Of a DNA stretch of 64,000 bases, positions 10,305 through 23,393 are shown piece by piece. Made by a program: the position numbers and the translations under genes. The notes under the pieces were generated by a model. That model saw only the letters and a list, made by a program, of their open reading frames with translations, was not told the origin of the DNA and did no database searches. The DNA lies in the NCBI GenBank assembly GCA_000467715.1, contig AJFK01000576.1, positions 146,539 through 210,538 of the forward strand, in the 5' to 3' direction. Position 1 is the stretch's first letter; every line of letters begins with the position of its first letter. This DNA is from Hysterium pulicare CBS 123377. Its lineage: Eukaryota; Ascomycota; Dothideomycetes; Hysteriales; Hysteriaceae.

Positions 10305-13300
10305 CTATACCTGTCTCTTCCCAGCAGGGGTGCCACTTAGATCATCAGGTACAACGACCCTGACTCTTCTCGCTTCACCCCCATCTCGCCTCGTAGTTCC
10401 CACTCCGCTTCCACCTCCCACTACAGGGCCCGGTCCCGCTCCTCCACCATCTCCCAAAGCACCACGAACAACACCCACCGCCCTGCTCTCCCCAACCTTC
10501 CATTCGTCCCCTCGAACGACTTTTCTACTCTCCTTCTCAGCTTTGCGTCCTTGAGCTTCTTTGATCCTCTGCTCACGTCGACGACCACGTACGCAGTCGC
10601 ATAAACAACCTTCTGTTGCGCATGCGCCTTCGGACAAATATGTGTTGGAGAACCAGGCTGAGAGGCAGGCAGTATGACCGCCATGGCCACAAAGTGGACA
10701 CCAAGTCCAGAGGGTTGGGCGAGGAGAGGCAGGAGTCGTGGGAGTGGATGGGGATGGAGAGTCTGTGGTACCATCGAAGTAAGAGTGAGCAGCGGTTGCT
10801 GCACTGGGCGGAGAGGTGAGAGAAGCTCGTTTGCGACGATTCTCAGGTTTCGACGTCGATCTAATCTTTGCCTTTTTCTTTGCCGCTACACTTTCGAAAG
10901 CCGGATAGCGAGCCCAGCAGATGGGACAGGGGGCTTGTGCGCGCTTGCATGTCTCGCATTTCATCTTGTCTCGTGGGTTGTTAATTGGGGATTTGCAGCT
11001 TAGACATAGTAACCCGAGTTGTGTGTCTTTGAGCGCTTGCTCAAAGACAGCTGGGTATGTTGGGTAGGCGAGACGACGGAGAGAGGCGGCGACATTGAAC
11101 AGAGAAAGACCATGTAGCTGTGTGTGGTAAGTTAGGAGGATGGATTCGGCTTGGTAAGGGTTTATGCCTGTTTCTAAGAGGTGCGTAAGCTGCGTGGAGA
11201 GGACTGTTTGAGTTTGGGTTGGCGTAAGACCCAAATTAGTGAGATGATCCGCGTAGTTAGCCAAAATATCGGAGGTGTTAATATTCGTTGCAGAATTGAA
11301 AAGAGAATGTGTTCGAGGAAGAAGAGGAGCTAGCAAAAGCAGAAACTGAGACGATGTCTGAGCGTCAGAGAGAGTGCTGGTATGGTAAGCAAGGATTTCT
11401 CGAAGCAGATTGATAACAGAAAAAGCGGTCCCCTCCTCGGCATCGAGTCCGGTGGCTTGAAAATCTGACAATATGATTGGATCTTCGGCAGAAGGATCGA
11501 GTGCCGGCGGAGCCGTCTCCGTCGCGTGCGGTAGATTGATAGGTAACGCCTTCTGGCCTTGGGGAGACGCGAGGTCTTCATGCACGTCTGGCACGATGGT
11601 CCCACTTGCCTCCATGTTCTCGGCGTACTCTGGAGATGATTCGGAAGCGTCGCCCTTACTACTCATGTACGCTTCAGATTCGGAGCTATCATGGCGGAGC
11701 AATTGATTGTTCCTGCGCAGATTCTCAATATCCTTGAGTGCTCGGTCTCGACTTGCATACTCGACACCATGGTCCGTGACATTACGGGCCGTACCTAGTT
11801 GGTCCGCTTGATCCTGCGGCTTATTCCCGCTTGATTTACCAATAAGCTTAGAGGTGGGCGAGTACTGGATGCTTGCACCCAGGCTATCTGTACCGGCTGT
11901 ATCACCTGCGGGATGCTGATCTAAGATATTACCCAGTGTGCCGGAACGACTGTTGCCGAAGCTCGAGTCGGCTGGCGGATTCGACCATTTCTCCGGGATA
12001 GAATCCATGCTTTGCGAGTGAGACTTGCCGCTGGCGTAAGAGCTTGGCATAGATGTCCCCCGTTGCGAATCAGTCGAGGCCGAAAACATGGCGAAACTCT
12101 CGTCCGAGTTGTGGCGGTCAAGACGGGGTGGTATTTTGATGTTGATCCCCTGCATGTGTGGAGGGTCCAGACTAAGCGGTGCCCGGGGTGCTGCCCGCCA
12201 GCTGCCGATCAGAGCTCGCCGCACGTCGAGATCGTTTGATGTATTGTACCAGTGCGGCCCATTGAAACTTGGGCGTCTTAGTGCGTGGGATTTGTTTGCG
12301 GTTTCCGGCGACAAGTAGTCTTCCCCGTTTCTCGCATGCGGCCCCGCCAGCGCAGGAGGTAGACTAAGCTCTTCCTCGTGGTCGGGATCAGGGAGGGAAG
12401 GGAGTTGTGTATCAGATACTAGGGTGGAATTCGTCACCGGCCTGGCGAGTGGGGTGGCAAGATTTGATGTACTTTCCCTCATGCCATAGGGCGGCTGCTT
12501 CTCTGGCCCCAGGATGGCACGAACAGCGGGGTTTGGGGGTACAGTATGTGGTCTGTCATGCGCCAGCTGGCCCTGAATGGAGGTTGCGTTGTTGTCAGAT
12601 GGGCTTGGACGTTTGTGCTCGTGCTCAAGCCGTCGCCTCCTGTGTAATTCTGCTCTTCGCTTTGCTGCAACTGCGATTGATGCACCCACTACCCTCCATG
12701 TTTCTGCCAACCGGTAAAAACCAGCTCGCTGTGCATACTCAGCATTCTGCTCGAAGATTCGCTGGAGTTCATTGAATGACTGCAACGTCGGAGGATCCGG
12801 GAGGGGTATAGCCTTGTACTTCTGAGCAAGATAGGTAAAAGTAGGAATGTTGATTGATCCAGGAAGAATTCCACGGAACGCCACTTGATTCGCCTTAAAA
12901 GAGTCATTGTGCGATGCCATCGAGTCGGTCAAGCACATGACTTTGGGCGCTGTTTCGGAAGATGGAGGCGTACCTCCAAATGATTTGGTCGATCTGTTGC
13001 TAGCTGTTCTGCCATGGTGTCTCTTGAAGGAAGAGCTAAGAAAGCTGTCGCCCACGCTGTCATCAGCCGAGCTGCGAAGGCTGTTCTTCTCTGGACTGCT
13101 GCGTTTCTCTCGGTTATCACCATTGTACGTGTCGTCAGTCGAATAGTCGAGGCCCGAGCGTCTACGTCGCGGTCGTTTTTGGACAAATCCGCCAATCTCT
13201 CCACGAGGCGATACTGCAAACGCCTGCAAGTTCCGCCGATCGACGACCTTTGGCGAGAAGTGTACATCTGTCTGCGTGAAAATTCCTTCTCGTCCAACCG

Positions 13301-14579
13301 TCCAGAGGAAGTCACGCGAGTGCCATAGCAAGTCTGACGGCGCACTACTGTAGCGATTGATCTCTCGAAAAGGCAAAAATGGACGTCGAAAATCCCAGAC
13401 ATGCACGACTGAATGATCGCGGTCGTATGACGTTGCTAGCTGTGTACATTGATAAGCACCCTTTTCATGGAATTCGTCAGACCAGTAAGGCGGTCTCCAT
13501 CTTGCCTTGTAGACAGGGTAAGGCGTTCGAAGGACATATGCAGGCTTTTGTCTACGAACATCGGTAGAAAAATCCCAAACCTTGACAGTCTTGTCAACAC
13601 TTGCGCTGAGTAGATGTTTACCGTCCGGATGCCAGTCGATAGACGTGCAAGTCTTCTGCTCGTGGGCATTGATTTTGAGCTTGGGGCCCTTGTTATGTCT
13701 GAAGTCCCAACGCTGTATCACACCATTATCAGTGCCGAATGCGAATTCAACGCCATCGGTGGGTGACCATTGTACGTCGCGGATGCCTTCACTCATTCCA
13801 GGAAATTTATCTCTACTTGGACATGTCATCACATCTTTTCTCATGTCTCTCAAGTCCCAGAGGCGAACAGTGGCATCTTGACTTCCCGAGAGGAGTAGAT
13901 AGCCCTGGTGAGGATTGAAGGCAATCTTGTGAACTTGACGGTGGTGTTCATGTAATCGAGCCAATTCCATGCCAGCTCTATTGAGGTCGTACAAGATGAC
14001 TTTTCCATTGGTGGCTGCGGTTGCAATATGCGTGTTGAATTGTCCATGGGACCATTTCACGTCATGGATTTCGAGGGCCTCTCTATGTCTGGCAGAGGCA
14101 GCAGGCCCAGATGTGGTGTGTGCAGCATAGTTGATAATGGCTGCTCGAAGATTGGTCTCTTCAGCACACTTTGCATCCTGAATTCGAAGCGTCTTCAGGA
14201 TCTCCCGGCCTGCAAGAATAGCGTGGGTCCTGTCACGATTGACATCGAGGGCTGTAATCTCAAGGCCGGTCTTATGGCTTGCATCTTGGGAAGAGCCGGA
14301 ACTTATCCTATGAAACGATTCAGCGACAACATGCACAGGGGCCGGCTAGATGGCCACGCGAGAGCGGCTTCAAGATGGCCGGGTCAGAAGGAGCCACGCT
14401 GCGCCAGATATAGCAAAACACACTCACCCTAATGGGAGTCTGGGTACCGGTCTCCCCTTCTTTTCGGCGCTGGGCGGGCGGGAGCCATAGCCGGCCAACG
14501 GCTGGGTCACGAATCTCGAGAAGTAGCTGTGCTTGACTGGAGGTAACGGAGGAGGCTCAGGGATCCGGCGCTCACTCAT
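10305..14579 (-). CDS. RTC1: WD40/RING-like SEA-complex protein RTC1 (WDR24 orthologue)
   Basis: Two exons on the minus strand, 14579-14428 and 14307-10305, encode 1384 residues. The first exon (MSERRIPEPPPLPPVKHS) ends in phase 2 at AGG/GTGAGT; the acceptor TTTCATAG restores PLGISSGSS ahead of the conserved KTGLEITALDVNRD. WD40 repeats fill roughly residues 70-430 (HPDGKHLLSASVDKTVKVWD is one). The middle is long, low in complexity and Ser/Pro-rich. The C-terminus carries the zinc-ligand pattern of WDR24/Rtc1: CLSCKSPI, then CETCKRAQAPCPICW, then CPLCGHGGHTACLSAWF. Rtc1/Sea2 belongs to the SEA complex (GATOR) at the vacuole, which tunes TORC1 to amino acids; the name comes from restriction of telomere capping in yeast. 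It is divergent to the ABC transporter. Confidence 0.93.
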
Positions 14580-14966
14580 GTTGGCGCATGGCGAGCAACG
14601 TGTGCGGCGCGGTGTTGCGGTGAGCACTGAGCACTGAGCAATGAGCAATGGGGACGTATTCACTGCCTACCTAGTGAATCCCTAGACTGCGGTAATTTAG
14701 ACCCGGACACTTCGAATGGGGAGTCGAGCGTGATAGAATGCGCTTCAGTGCAGCCCCGGGTACACTTGGCAGGCGAGACCTCGCAGCATCAAAGCTACAG
14801 TAGCGCGGCGGCGGCTTTCGAGAGACGCCACTGCACACGACTTGGTAGTTACTCCCCTACTACCGGGCCATGTTTGCTCGCGACCTGCCTCCATAACACC
14901 TCTTCCTCGACTGTATCTCCCTCTGCATCTCTTCCTCGAGCATTGGGTTTTACCATCGGCCTGATC
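14580..14966. promoter_or_regulatory. Shared divergent promoter, RTC1 / ABC transporter
   Basis: The starts of RTC1 (minus) and of the transporter (plus, 14967) are 387 bp apart. The reading frame of the transporter stays open through this gap back to 14730, but without an ATG. A short repeat (AGCACTGAGCA/ACTGAGCAATGAGCA) lies at 14623-14648. No factor site is assigned. Confidence 0.45.
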
Positions 14967-17900
14967 ATGGCCCAGCACTCCGAGTCTCCTTACGCCCCGC
15001 ATCTCATTGCCGAAGCTGCCCACCACCCGTGGGTACGGCATCACACCACTCGTTCCATTCTTAGGAATCTCCATTATGCATACCCGATATTCCTTCTTTT
15101 CTTCTTTCTCGTTACCCTCACTTGCCGTAGTGCCTTAACCACCTCTAATAGTAGTCCTAATCCTCCCAAGACAGACCAAAGAGGCCCTGGCGGAAAACCT
15201 CTGCCCGTCACAGATCCGAGTAAAAACATACCACGGAAAAGAGCTGATGACGACGTCACGCGCTCCCAAAAACGCCTCTTCGAGTGGCTCTCGGCCGCTG
15301 CTGCTCTCACATTCATAGGGAATGCCATCAACGTTATTGTCCACTCCCTCTACAGTCGGAAAGATGAGTGGTGGTGTGGGCAACCTGTTGTGGTAAGCTT
15401 CTATGCACTTCGGATGTGTAATCCGAGGCTATGGGATATGCTAACTTGGAGGCCACAGATCTATCTCGTGGGATCCTTCTTCGTCTACTGTCTCTTCCTG
15501 ATCTCCCTCCTCGATTCCAAACCAGCGCCGAACGCGGGCCATCTTATAATATGGAGCTCTGCTGTGCTGTTGGAAATCATACTGCTTGCCTCTTCACTCT
15601 CGCTTTACACGCATCCACACAAAGAGCCCCGAGCTCACAAGCCTCGGTCTGGACGTATCCGTTATGGAATGACTGAGTGGGAAATCACCGAGGTAGTAAT
15701 CGACCTCCTGAGAATCATCCTGCTACTCGCCTTGATTGGGTTTTACTTGATCTTTGTGACCTGGCGCCGGGAAAAGAAGGCAGACAACGGAGAAGGCTCG
15801 AGTGAGACAACATCGCTCCTCGCCGCGGATCGAGCAGCCGAGAATGGCCATGCCAATGGCAGGTATGGCTCAACAATGCCAGTCGCAGGAAAGGATCCTC
15901 ATACAGAAGGCACACAGCCAGGATGGAGCAGACCCATGACTCAACCATCAAGGAGTTGGTGGGAATACATCAAGGGCTACTCCGTCTTCTTTCCATACCT
16001 TTGGCCCTCGAAAGAGCGGCGCCTCCAAGTTGTGGTCGTGATCTGCTTTCTTATCGTAGTTGCTCAAAGAGTTGTCAATCTGGCGGTACCGTATCAAGTC
16101 GGCGTAATCACAAACATATTGTCAGGGGAAACTGGACAGGATGAGAATGGTAAGATCAAAATGCCCTGGGGACCAATCTGTCTCTATATATTCCTACGTT
16201 TTATCCAGGGGAACAATGGTCTCCTTGGAGCCATCCGTTCAACGCTGTGGATTCCGATTGGGCAATACTCTTATCGCGAGCTCTCTGTCGCGGCGTTCGA
16301 GCACGTCCACAGTCTCAGCTTGGATTTCCATCTGGGAAAGAAAACCGGCGAGGTGCTCTCCGCTCTTGGGAAAGGAAGCTCCATCAACACATTCTTGGAG
16401 CAAGTCACTTTCCAAGTTGTGCCAATGCTGGTTGATCTTTGTGTCGCCATAGGGTACTTTTTGATCGCCTTTGACGCTTATTACGCACTCGTAGTATCCG
16501 TGGTGACGTTTTGGTACATTTATCTTACGATTCGCATGGCCCAATGGAGAGCTGAAATACGCCGTCAAATGGTCAACGCCGACAGAGAAGAAGATGCAGT
16601 CAAGTAAGTTGCAGAGATTAACCGAGCCTGCCTATCGTTAACATATAGTAGAAATGATTCAATGGTATCATACGAGACGGTCAAATACTTCAACGCGGAG
16701 GCATACGAGTTCAACCGTTATCGCTCGGCCGTGAACAAATTCCAGGACGCGGAATACCATGTGCTGCTTTCGCTAAACTTAATGAATGTTACGCAGAACA
16801 TGGTCTTCATGCTTGGATTGATGGTGACCTGCTTTATCGCTGCTTGGCAGGTTACAACGGATCAAGCCCGGGTTGGCAAGTTTGTCACACTTTTGACATA
16901 CATGGCTCAACTGCAAAGTCCTCTCAATTTCTTCGGTACCTTTTACAGGATGATACAATCAGCTATGATCAATTCGGAGCGTATGCTAGAGCTGTTCAAG
17001 GAGCAACCGACCGTCGTAGACAAGCCGGATGCTGCTACTCTCCCGTCGTGCGAAGGAGACATTCACTTCAACGAGGTGCACTTCTCGTATGACAACAGGA
17101 AGCCTGCTTTACAAGGTCTGGACTTCCACTGCGCTCCAGGTACGACGACGGCTTTTGTTGGTGAGTCTGGTGGCGGGAAGTCAACAGTATTCCGTCTTCT
17201 TTTCCGATTTTACAACATAATGTCGGGAAGCATTCAAGTAGATGGACACGATGTGGAAGAGCTTACTATCGACTCTGTGAGAAGACATATCGGCGTAGTC
17301 CCTCAGGACACAGTCTTGTTCAACGAGACCCTCATGTACAACCTAAAATATGCCAACCCAGAGGCAACGGATGAACAGGTATATGAGGCGTGCCGAGCGG
17401 CGAGTATTCACGATAAGATTATGGGATTTCCGGATAAATATGAGACGAAAGTTGGCGAGCGTGGATTGCGACTTTCGGGTGGCGAAAAGCAACGAGTGGC
17501 CATCGCGCGTACCATTCTCAAGGATCCGCGCATCATTATGCTTGACGAAGCAACGGCTGCTCTTGATACTGAGACCGAACAGCACATTCAAGAAGCCTTT
17601 ACCACGCTTGCGAAGGGACGCACCATGCTAATAATTGCACATCGTCTGAGCACGATTACTCATGCGGACCAAATCCTTGTCCTAAATAAAGGAAAGGTAG
17701 CAGAGCGCGGGACTCATGAAGAGTTGCTGGATTGGAACGGCCAGTACGCGACCATGTGGAAGAAACAAATCCGAGCGCAAAGGGCGGCCGAACAGGCCAA
17801 AATGCTGAAGGACAAAGCCGACAGGCTGAGAAGAGAGTCGAAAGACGGAGTCAGCTTTGCGGAAGAGGACGAAAGCCATTCCTCAAGCGATGAGGAAAGA

Positions 17901-18008
17901 TCGAAGCTGTCCCGAAGCGGACAAAAGCCCGAAGATCGACAGAGGAGTGATGAGCAAAGAAGTGGCCCAGATGAGGGGAGCAGGAGTCCTGGCAGCGGCA
18001 GTAAGTAG
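14967..18008 (+). CDS. hmt1: HMT1-type vacuolar half ABC transporter (ABCB, ATM/HMT group)
   Basis: Exons 14967-15392, 15459-16603 and 16652-18008 give 975 residues. An N-terminal hydrophobic domain (TMD0-like, residues about 30-290) precedes a six-helix ABC membrane domain and one nucleotide-binding domain. Walker A is GESGGGKST, the signature LSGGEKQR, Walker B IIMLDEATAALD and the H-loop AHRLST. The segment KNDSMVSYETVKYFNAEAYE is typical of the HMT1/ATM1 group; the TMD0 favours Hmt1 over mitochondrial Atm1. In fission yeast Hmt1 moves glutathione- or phytochelatin-linked cadmium into the vacuole. The C-terminal 80 residues are charged and low in complexity. The 66-nt first intron is frame-neutral and stopless, so it is easily missed; removing it gives the expected GQPVVIYLVGSFFVY. 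ATG 14967 is the first in-frame ATG; the open frame further upstream starts only from GTG. Confidence 0.88.
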
Positions 18009-19315
18009 CATGGACATTAGTGGCGTTGAAGGTGGTCATATTGCGAAGGAATAGCCTGGAGTAAGATTATGTGAAAGGGGCAAGATTCGCTTGCACTGTT
18101 CCTTTGAGAGCAGCGGAAAAAAGCTTCTGATGTTTCTCGTGTATTATTTTGGACGAGTTGGGAGGGCATTTCCGGCATACCCTTTCGGAGGCGCAGGCGG
18201 CATGTTTTCATGGAAGGGGCATCATTCGGTACTTAAATATCTGGGGTAAAGCTGGGCGGATTGGACAGCTCTGCATTGTAATGTCGAAATCGCGCAAACA
18301 GACCCGAATGGAAGGTCAAGATTATCGGCATACCGAGCGTTCTTGGTTCGCAATGATCGGCGATGCTCTGTCGTTCACCAACCCTTGCCCAGCTGAATCG
18401 CGTGTGCGTTCGAAGGTGACCTCAACTCTGGGTGCGGGCCATAGCAAGCCGGCGGAGGCTTCGGTCGCAGCGACAGCCACTCATGGAGTATCACAAGATG
18501 CAGGGCCGGCATGGGCGAGAGACAGGTGCAAGGCAGCATGACTGCTTTGCAACACAAAAACGGCGGACGCGGCACAGCAATGGCGATGTTAGGTTTTCGA
18601 GTCGCTACCGGCTCCCTGGTGCCAGCCCGCTGTCTTTGGGGTCCTTTGGGGTCCCGACAGAGTGGAATCAGATCAGATGGCGTTTACCTCGAGGCAAGTC
18701 GGGACGCAACATCTCTAACCTCAACCTCATCGCCATCCACAGCCATAACGGCCTAGGAACGGCCGCCTTCTGCGTGATATGAGCGATGCGGTATATTAGT
18801 CGGCGATATTGCTGCCATGTAGCGTCACCCTATCCCACCCTTGCAGCTGCGTCGGGGTCGTTGTCCGTGCTCAGGCATGGATTTGGTGGTGCATGGTGGA
18901 CAAGGACAGTTGAAAGAAGGCTGGGGACAAGTCTTTGTCCTATCCACCACACCACCGGCCTGGGTTCCCTCTTTATTCCATCGTCCTTCCAAATAATCTC
19001 CAGCGCTGTGATTGAAGCCATTACCATTTTCTGGGGAAACAAGCTATTCCCCGGTGCTTGTCCCCAAGATTTTGCCCCACCCCTCAGACACAAGTGCCTA
19101 CAGTAGTGCGCTGATGTACATAGCTGGACTCTGGAGACAGCTCGGAAGTTTCCTGCGCGTTTTGCCTCCGACGGCCGCTCCGTGCGTCGGTCATTATTCA
19201 GGCCATTATTACAACGCCTGCTGCAGACGTTGAAAGGGTCCTGAGGCGCTCCGCATGTACCTCTATAATAGGCGGGGGATCCTGGGCATACACCAATCAT
19301 CTTATCGTGAAGGAC
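18009..19315. other. Intergenic stretch, no gene seen
   Basis: About 1.3 kb separates the transporter from the methyltransferase. Short frames are present, but none shows family similarity or proper splice structure. Confidence 0.45.
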
Positions 19316-21268
19316 ATGTCCAAGATGCCATCCGAAGAACGCAATATTCCTGTTGTAAGTGGTCTTCTCCTTTCCCCCGTTGTCTATCCCTATCTCTGTT
19401 CTTCATATATCTCTAAGATCCCATAATCTGTTGCTCCGTTTGACTCTCTTTGGGTTTCACCTGCTCAAATCAGACTTCTCCTTTTACATGCAGCACCTCG
19501 CTCGTGGGGGCGTTGTCATCGACGCTCTGCGCACGCCCCGATCTGACAGTCTCGTAGGATGCAGCTTATGGCGAGCACGACGACGACGATGATCGCTACA
19601 CCTACTCCTCGTAAGTTCAGAGCACAATGCAAACTTGCGGTTGAAATTGACACTCCCCGAGAGGACAGTCGTTAGCTTCCAGCGCAACCAGATATATCTA
19701 CGAGAACGGCAGGAGATATCATTCGTTCCGTAAGTCATCGCTACTAAGCAACAGAAACAACGTCCTAACACATTCCAGGAGATGGAGCCTACTATGGGCC
19801 CAACGATCAGCAATATTCAAATTACGAGACTATCGTGTACGTTGAAGATTTACTCTGGGGCCTAGCTGAGACTACTGCTGACAAGTCGTCTGAAAGACAT
19901 CACCTTTGGCTATTGACTTTCAACGACAAACTATTCCTCGCACCAGTCGAAAACCCACAAAGAATTCTAGACGTCGGCACGGGGACGGGATTATGGGCAA
20001 TGTGAGCCCCTTCCCTCACACTGTTATCATTCAGAATCAAAATTGATGGATGCACTCAACAGAGACATCGCAGACTTTTTCCCTGGTGCTGAGGTAGTAG
20101 GTACGTATTACAGCCTTCTTTGCTCCCTAGTTCACATGGACTGCACAATGTTTGGCACTGATAATATTCCCAGGCACTGATTTATCTCCAACACAAATCA
20201 CACCCGCGCCACCTAGCATCCGTTTTGAAATCGATGATTGCTGCAGCGAATGGACATACCCAGAGAACAGCTTCGACTTTGTACATATGCGAGGCTTGAC
20301 AGGCTGTATTACAGATTGGCCATATTTGTACCAACAGTGCTTCAAGTAAGCTCAACTCCATTCCAGCAAAAGCAACATGCGACCTCGCACTGCAAAGTTG
20401 GCGGGCATTCTCTGTTCCGTCAATATTCCCTAAATTTCTCCACTGGCCAACCTCACCGGCTAACAATTTGTTCTTCCCAACAGACACATTGCCCCTGGTG
20501 GATACTTCGAGCACGTCGAGTTCAGCGTCTCCACGAATGCAAATCGTGATTCAGATGATTATGCTCATAGAATATACACACAATTCAGCGATGACCTCAA
20601 GGAAGCAGGGCGAAGAGGGGGGCGCTGTTTTGACATAGAGGAACACATGGTTGAGCATATGAGAAATGCTGGTAAATTTTCCAATGTGCTATTCACTACT
20701 CAGTCCCCTCGAACTTCAAACCTTTCACATGTTGAGACCAGCCTCCGCGACTGCACAGGCTATCCTCATATTTCTGTGCTAAACACTTATGCTGACGTTA
20801 TTGACTTATTACTAGGCTTCACCGACATCGTCGAAAAGAAATTCGTCTGGCCCATCGGCTCCTGGCCCTCGGACCCCAAACTGAAAGAAATCGGCCGCTG
20901 GGGCCAAAGGAACTGGGACGATGGAATAGAAGGTTGGGTGATGGCACTCTACACCAGGAACCTAGGCGTAAGTGCGCTCTTCTTACTCAACGAACAAACA
21001 CAATGATTTCTCCACTTTTTATTCTGCCACACCTCGACCGATTCCTTGATTGAGAAAATGGAATACTGCGACGTCGGCCCTGCCGGAAAATCTTTTGTAC
21101 ATTATGACTTGTCGCGGATGGTGGTGGCCTTGATTCAAATTAAAAATGTGATTGCTGACATGAAGCGGTGTGAGCATACAGTATACCTATGCACAAGTGC
21201 AAGACTTCATCGATGAGATGAGGAAAGTGATACGGGATCGAAGTAATCATTTTTATCATGAAGTGTAA
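19316..21268 (+). CDS. LaeA-like class I SAM-dependent methyltransferase
   Basis: Exons read as 19316-19354, 19558-19610, 19683-19729, 19779-20001, 20063-20100, 20174-20345, 20484-20671, 20816-20967 and 21182-21268; all phases close, giving 332 residues. A frame-neutral intron 19835-19885 (GTGTAC...ACAAG) may exist, giving 315. Family marks are SATRYIYENGRRYHSFRDGA, HHLWLLTFNDKLFLAP, the SAM motif I ILDVGTGTGLWAIDIADFFP, GTDLSPTQ, FDFVHMRGL and the C-terminal GWVMALYTRNLG. The short last exon ends the protein with SNHFYHEV. These proteins are the broad fungal family of LaeA relatives; LaeA itself is a nuclear regulator of secondary metabolism, but most members have unknown substrates. No biosynthetic cluster surrounds it. 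The unusually small exons explain why the gene looks like scattered fragments. Confidence 0.85.
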
Positions 21269-22049
21269 GTCGCACCTTCTCTTTCTCATTATCTACATAG
21301 TCTCTTGCTCCGCCTCGTCGGATAATAACTCTGGACTTTCTTTCTTCTGATTTGTTTCGGTTCCTTAGATTCTATCCAAGCACCGTCTTGGACAAGATAG
21401 CATAGGTTAGGTTATGTTAGAAAAGACTAACACATCGAAATAGTCGCTGTGTCTACGCACGCAAACCATCACCCACAATCCACTAACGGGACATCTTAAC
21501 ACTCGCATCCTTACTCGACATGGGATTCAAACGCAGGACTACGATAGACCTCGATCGGGCAGTAAAGGTAGGCATCGAATCCGTACTTAAACTCATGATT
21601 CCTGTAAGGGTCCTATATTCCATGATACGAGTGCCGAATAAAGGAAAGTAGGGCTCCCAATAGCAGTTACGGGATAGGGTAGGGATAGATAAGATGTCAA
21701 AGAGGCAGAGATAAGGAGGCGAGGCAAGGCATTTGGTAATACCCCAGTTGGTGGTGTTCTAGACATATATAGGCATTATCAATATATTGAATTCCATGTG
21801 CGGTGATTTCGAGTTAGGAGGTTTTGTTCCAACAAAAGTTTGGCGATTTCTAGCACCTGCCATGCACTCACTCCCTTCCCTCAAAATGTGAGAGATTCAT
21901 TGCATTATTTCCCATGTTCCAGCCTCATCGCCACATGAAAGGAGGACAATGATGGATGAAAGCTGGTATGGTATAAAATACCTATCTAATCCTGAATTAA
22001 CCCAAGCCAAGGCCATGAGATAACTTTCAAGGGGGTTCTAAAAAACAAT
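21269..22049. other. Convergent intergenic region
   Basis: Lies between the 3' ends of the methyltransferase and RPN11. AT-rich in parts; no coding pattern seen. Confidence 0.45.
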
Positions 22050-23393
22050 TCATAGCTCATCATCTACTTCCATATCCCCGTTCGCAGCACCATTAGAGCT
22101 ATAGTTGGACTTAGGCACCGAAGCCTCCTTATCGATCATCTGGCGCGAGACGGAGACGATGTTGTCTTCGATGAGTTGTTGGCCGACGTCTTCAAGATCT
22201 GTACAAGATAGGTTAGCATCGTCCTGCGGTGTTCGGTTGGATAAATGAAAGTGAGAAAGGCGTACGTTTCTTCGGATCCACCTTCCCCACATATCTCGTC
22301 TTCAACTGTTCCTTCGTTAATTCTGTCTCCTCCTTGACCCTCTTCTCATACCCCTCCGCCAGTCCGACCAACTTCTTCAACCTCTCTCTATTCCTATCAC
22401 CCTCCTGCCTAAAATCATCCATTTGCAGCGCCTCCGTCCAAACATGCTTATGTAAATTCATGAGCATGTTCTCCTCTAGCCCAGTCTTACGATAGTTGAT
22501 ACCGATGGAGTAGTAGTGGCGGTTGAGGCCATGAATCAGGGCTTGAATGGAGGGTTTATTGAGGTGACCGACGTTGGAGGTTGTTTGGCGAGGCTCATGA
22601 CCCATCATCAGGGTTTGCGGATTTATGAGGCGGAAAGCGTCGATTACGACTTTGCCTTTTACGGATTGAATTGGGTCGACGACGACGGCAACGGCGCGGG
22701 GGGTGAGCTGTTCGAAGGATTGTTGCGTGTTTATGTCGACGGAGGAGAGCCAGCAGCCAAAACCGGGGTGGGAGTGGTACCAGCCTACTACTGTTTCTGG
22801 TCTATTGTTGAAAAGTCAGCATCCTCATTCGAAACGAATCAGGTTGTCAGACTCGTGGTGTGATAATGCGAGGAACGGCGTGAACGTACCGCCCTGTTTG
22901 CCGTAGCATGTCCATCATCTTTGTCTGGAACACCGGATCTACTGCTTCTACACTGACTCCCGTACCGCTCTGTGGCATAGCAAAGACATCAACCACCCGT
23001 ACCGTGTAGTCATCTACAAATTCGCCCAGCATCAGTCCCATGACTTCCATCGGTACACCGGCGCGACCGTGTCGGAGCATTTTTAGGAGGGCGAGAGATG
23101 AAATGTAGACGGTTTCGGAGTTGTCAATTAGATTTGTGTCCTGTCAAGTATGGGTTAGTGAGGTATTCTGGCGTGATGGAAGTTCGTGACGGTGGCCCAA
23201 AGAGGTGATGTAAACCGAAGTATACATAGTAAAGGCTGAGAAAAAAAGGGAGTATAGAGCGCACAGCATCGAGATAGAATCCTCCAGAACCAATGGATGG
23301 AAACAAATAAGGATGTACACATACCTGAGCAGGTCCACCACCCATTCCACCCATGCTCTGGGCCGCCGCTAGCATTCTGCTTAACCGCTCCAT
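22050..23393 (-). CDS. rpn11: 26S proteasome deubiquitinase Rpn11 (PSMD14)
   Basis: Four minus-strand exons, 23393-23325, 23140-22890, 22801-22266 and 22198-22050, encode 334 residues, close to the family length. The MPN+/JAMM metalloprotease motif is complete: Glu55 in [10 protein letters not shown], and H116-S-H118 with seven intervening residues to S126 and D129 in [15 protein letters not shown]. The N-terminus [20 protein letters not shown] and the C-terminal helices match Rpn11 rather than the close relative Csn5. Rpn11 in the proteasome lid removes ubiquitin chains from committed substrates, and its C-terminus is linked to mitochondrial fission in yeast. The intron after residue 23 is 184 nt. 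It is divergent to RPD3. Confidence 0.96.

Noticed and set aside
11330-14047. Several 60-130-codon frames opposite RTC1
   Set aside because: They are shadows of the strong RTC1 coding frame on the other strand.
14730-14966. N-terminal extension of the ABC transporter from 14730
   Set aside because: The frame is open, but it begins with GTG, has no ATG before 14967, is Ser/Ala-rich without family similarity and overlaps the RTC1 promoter.
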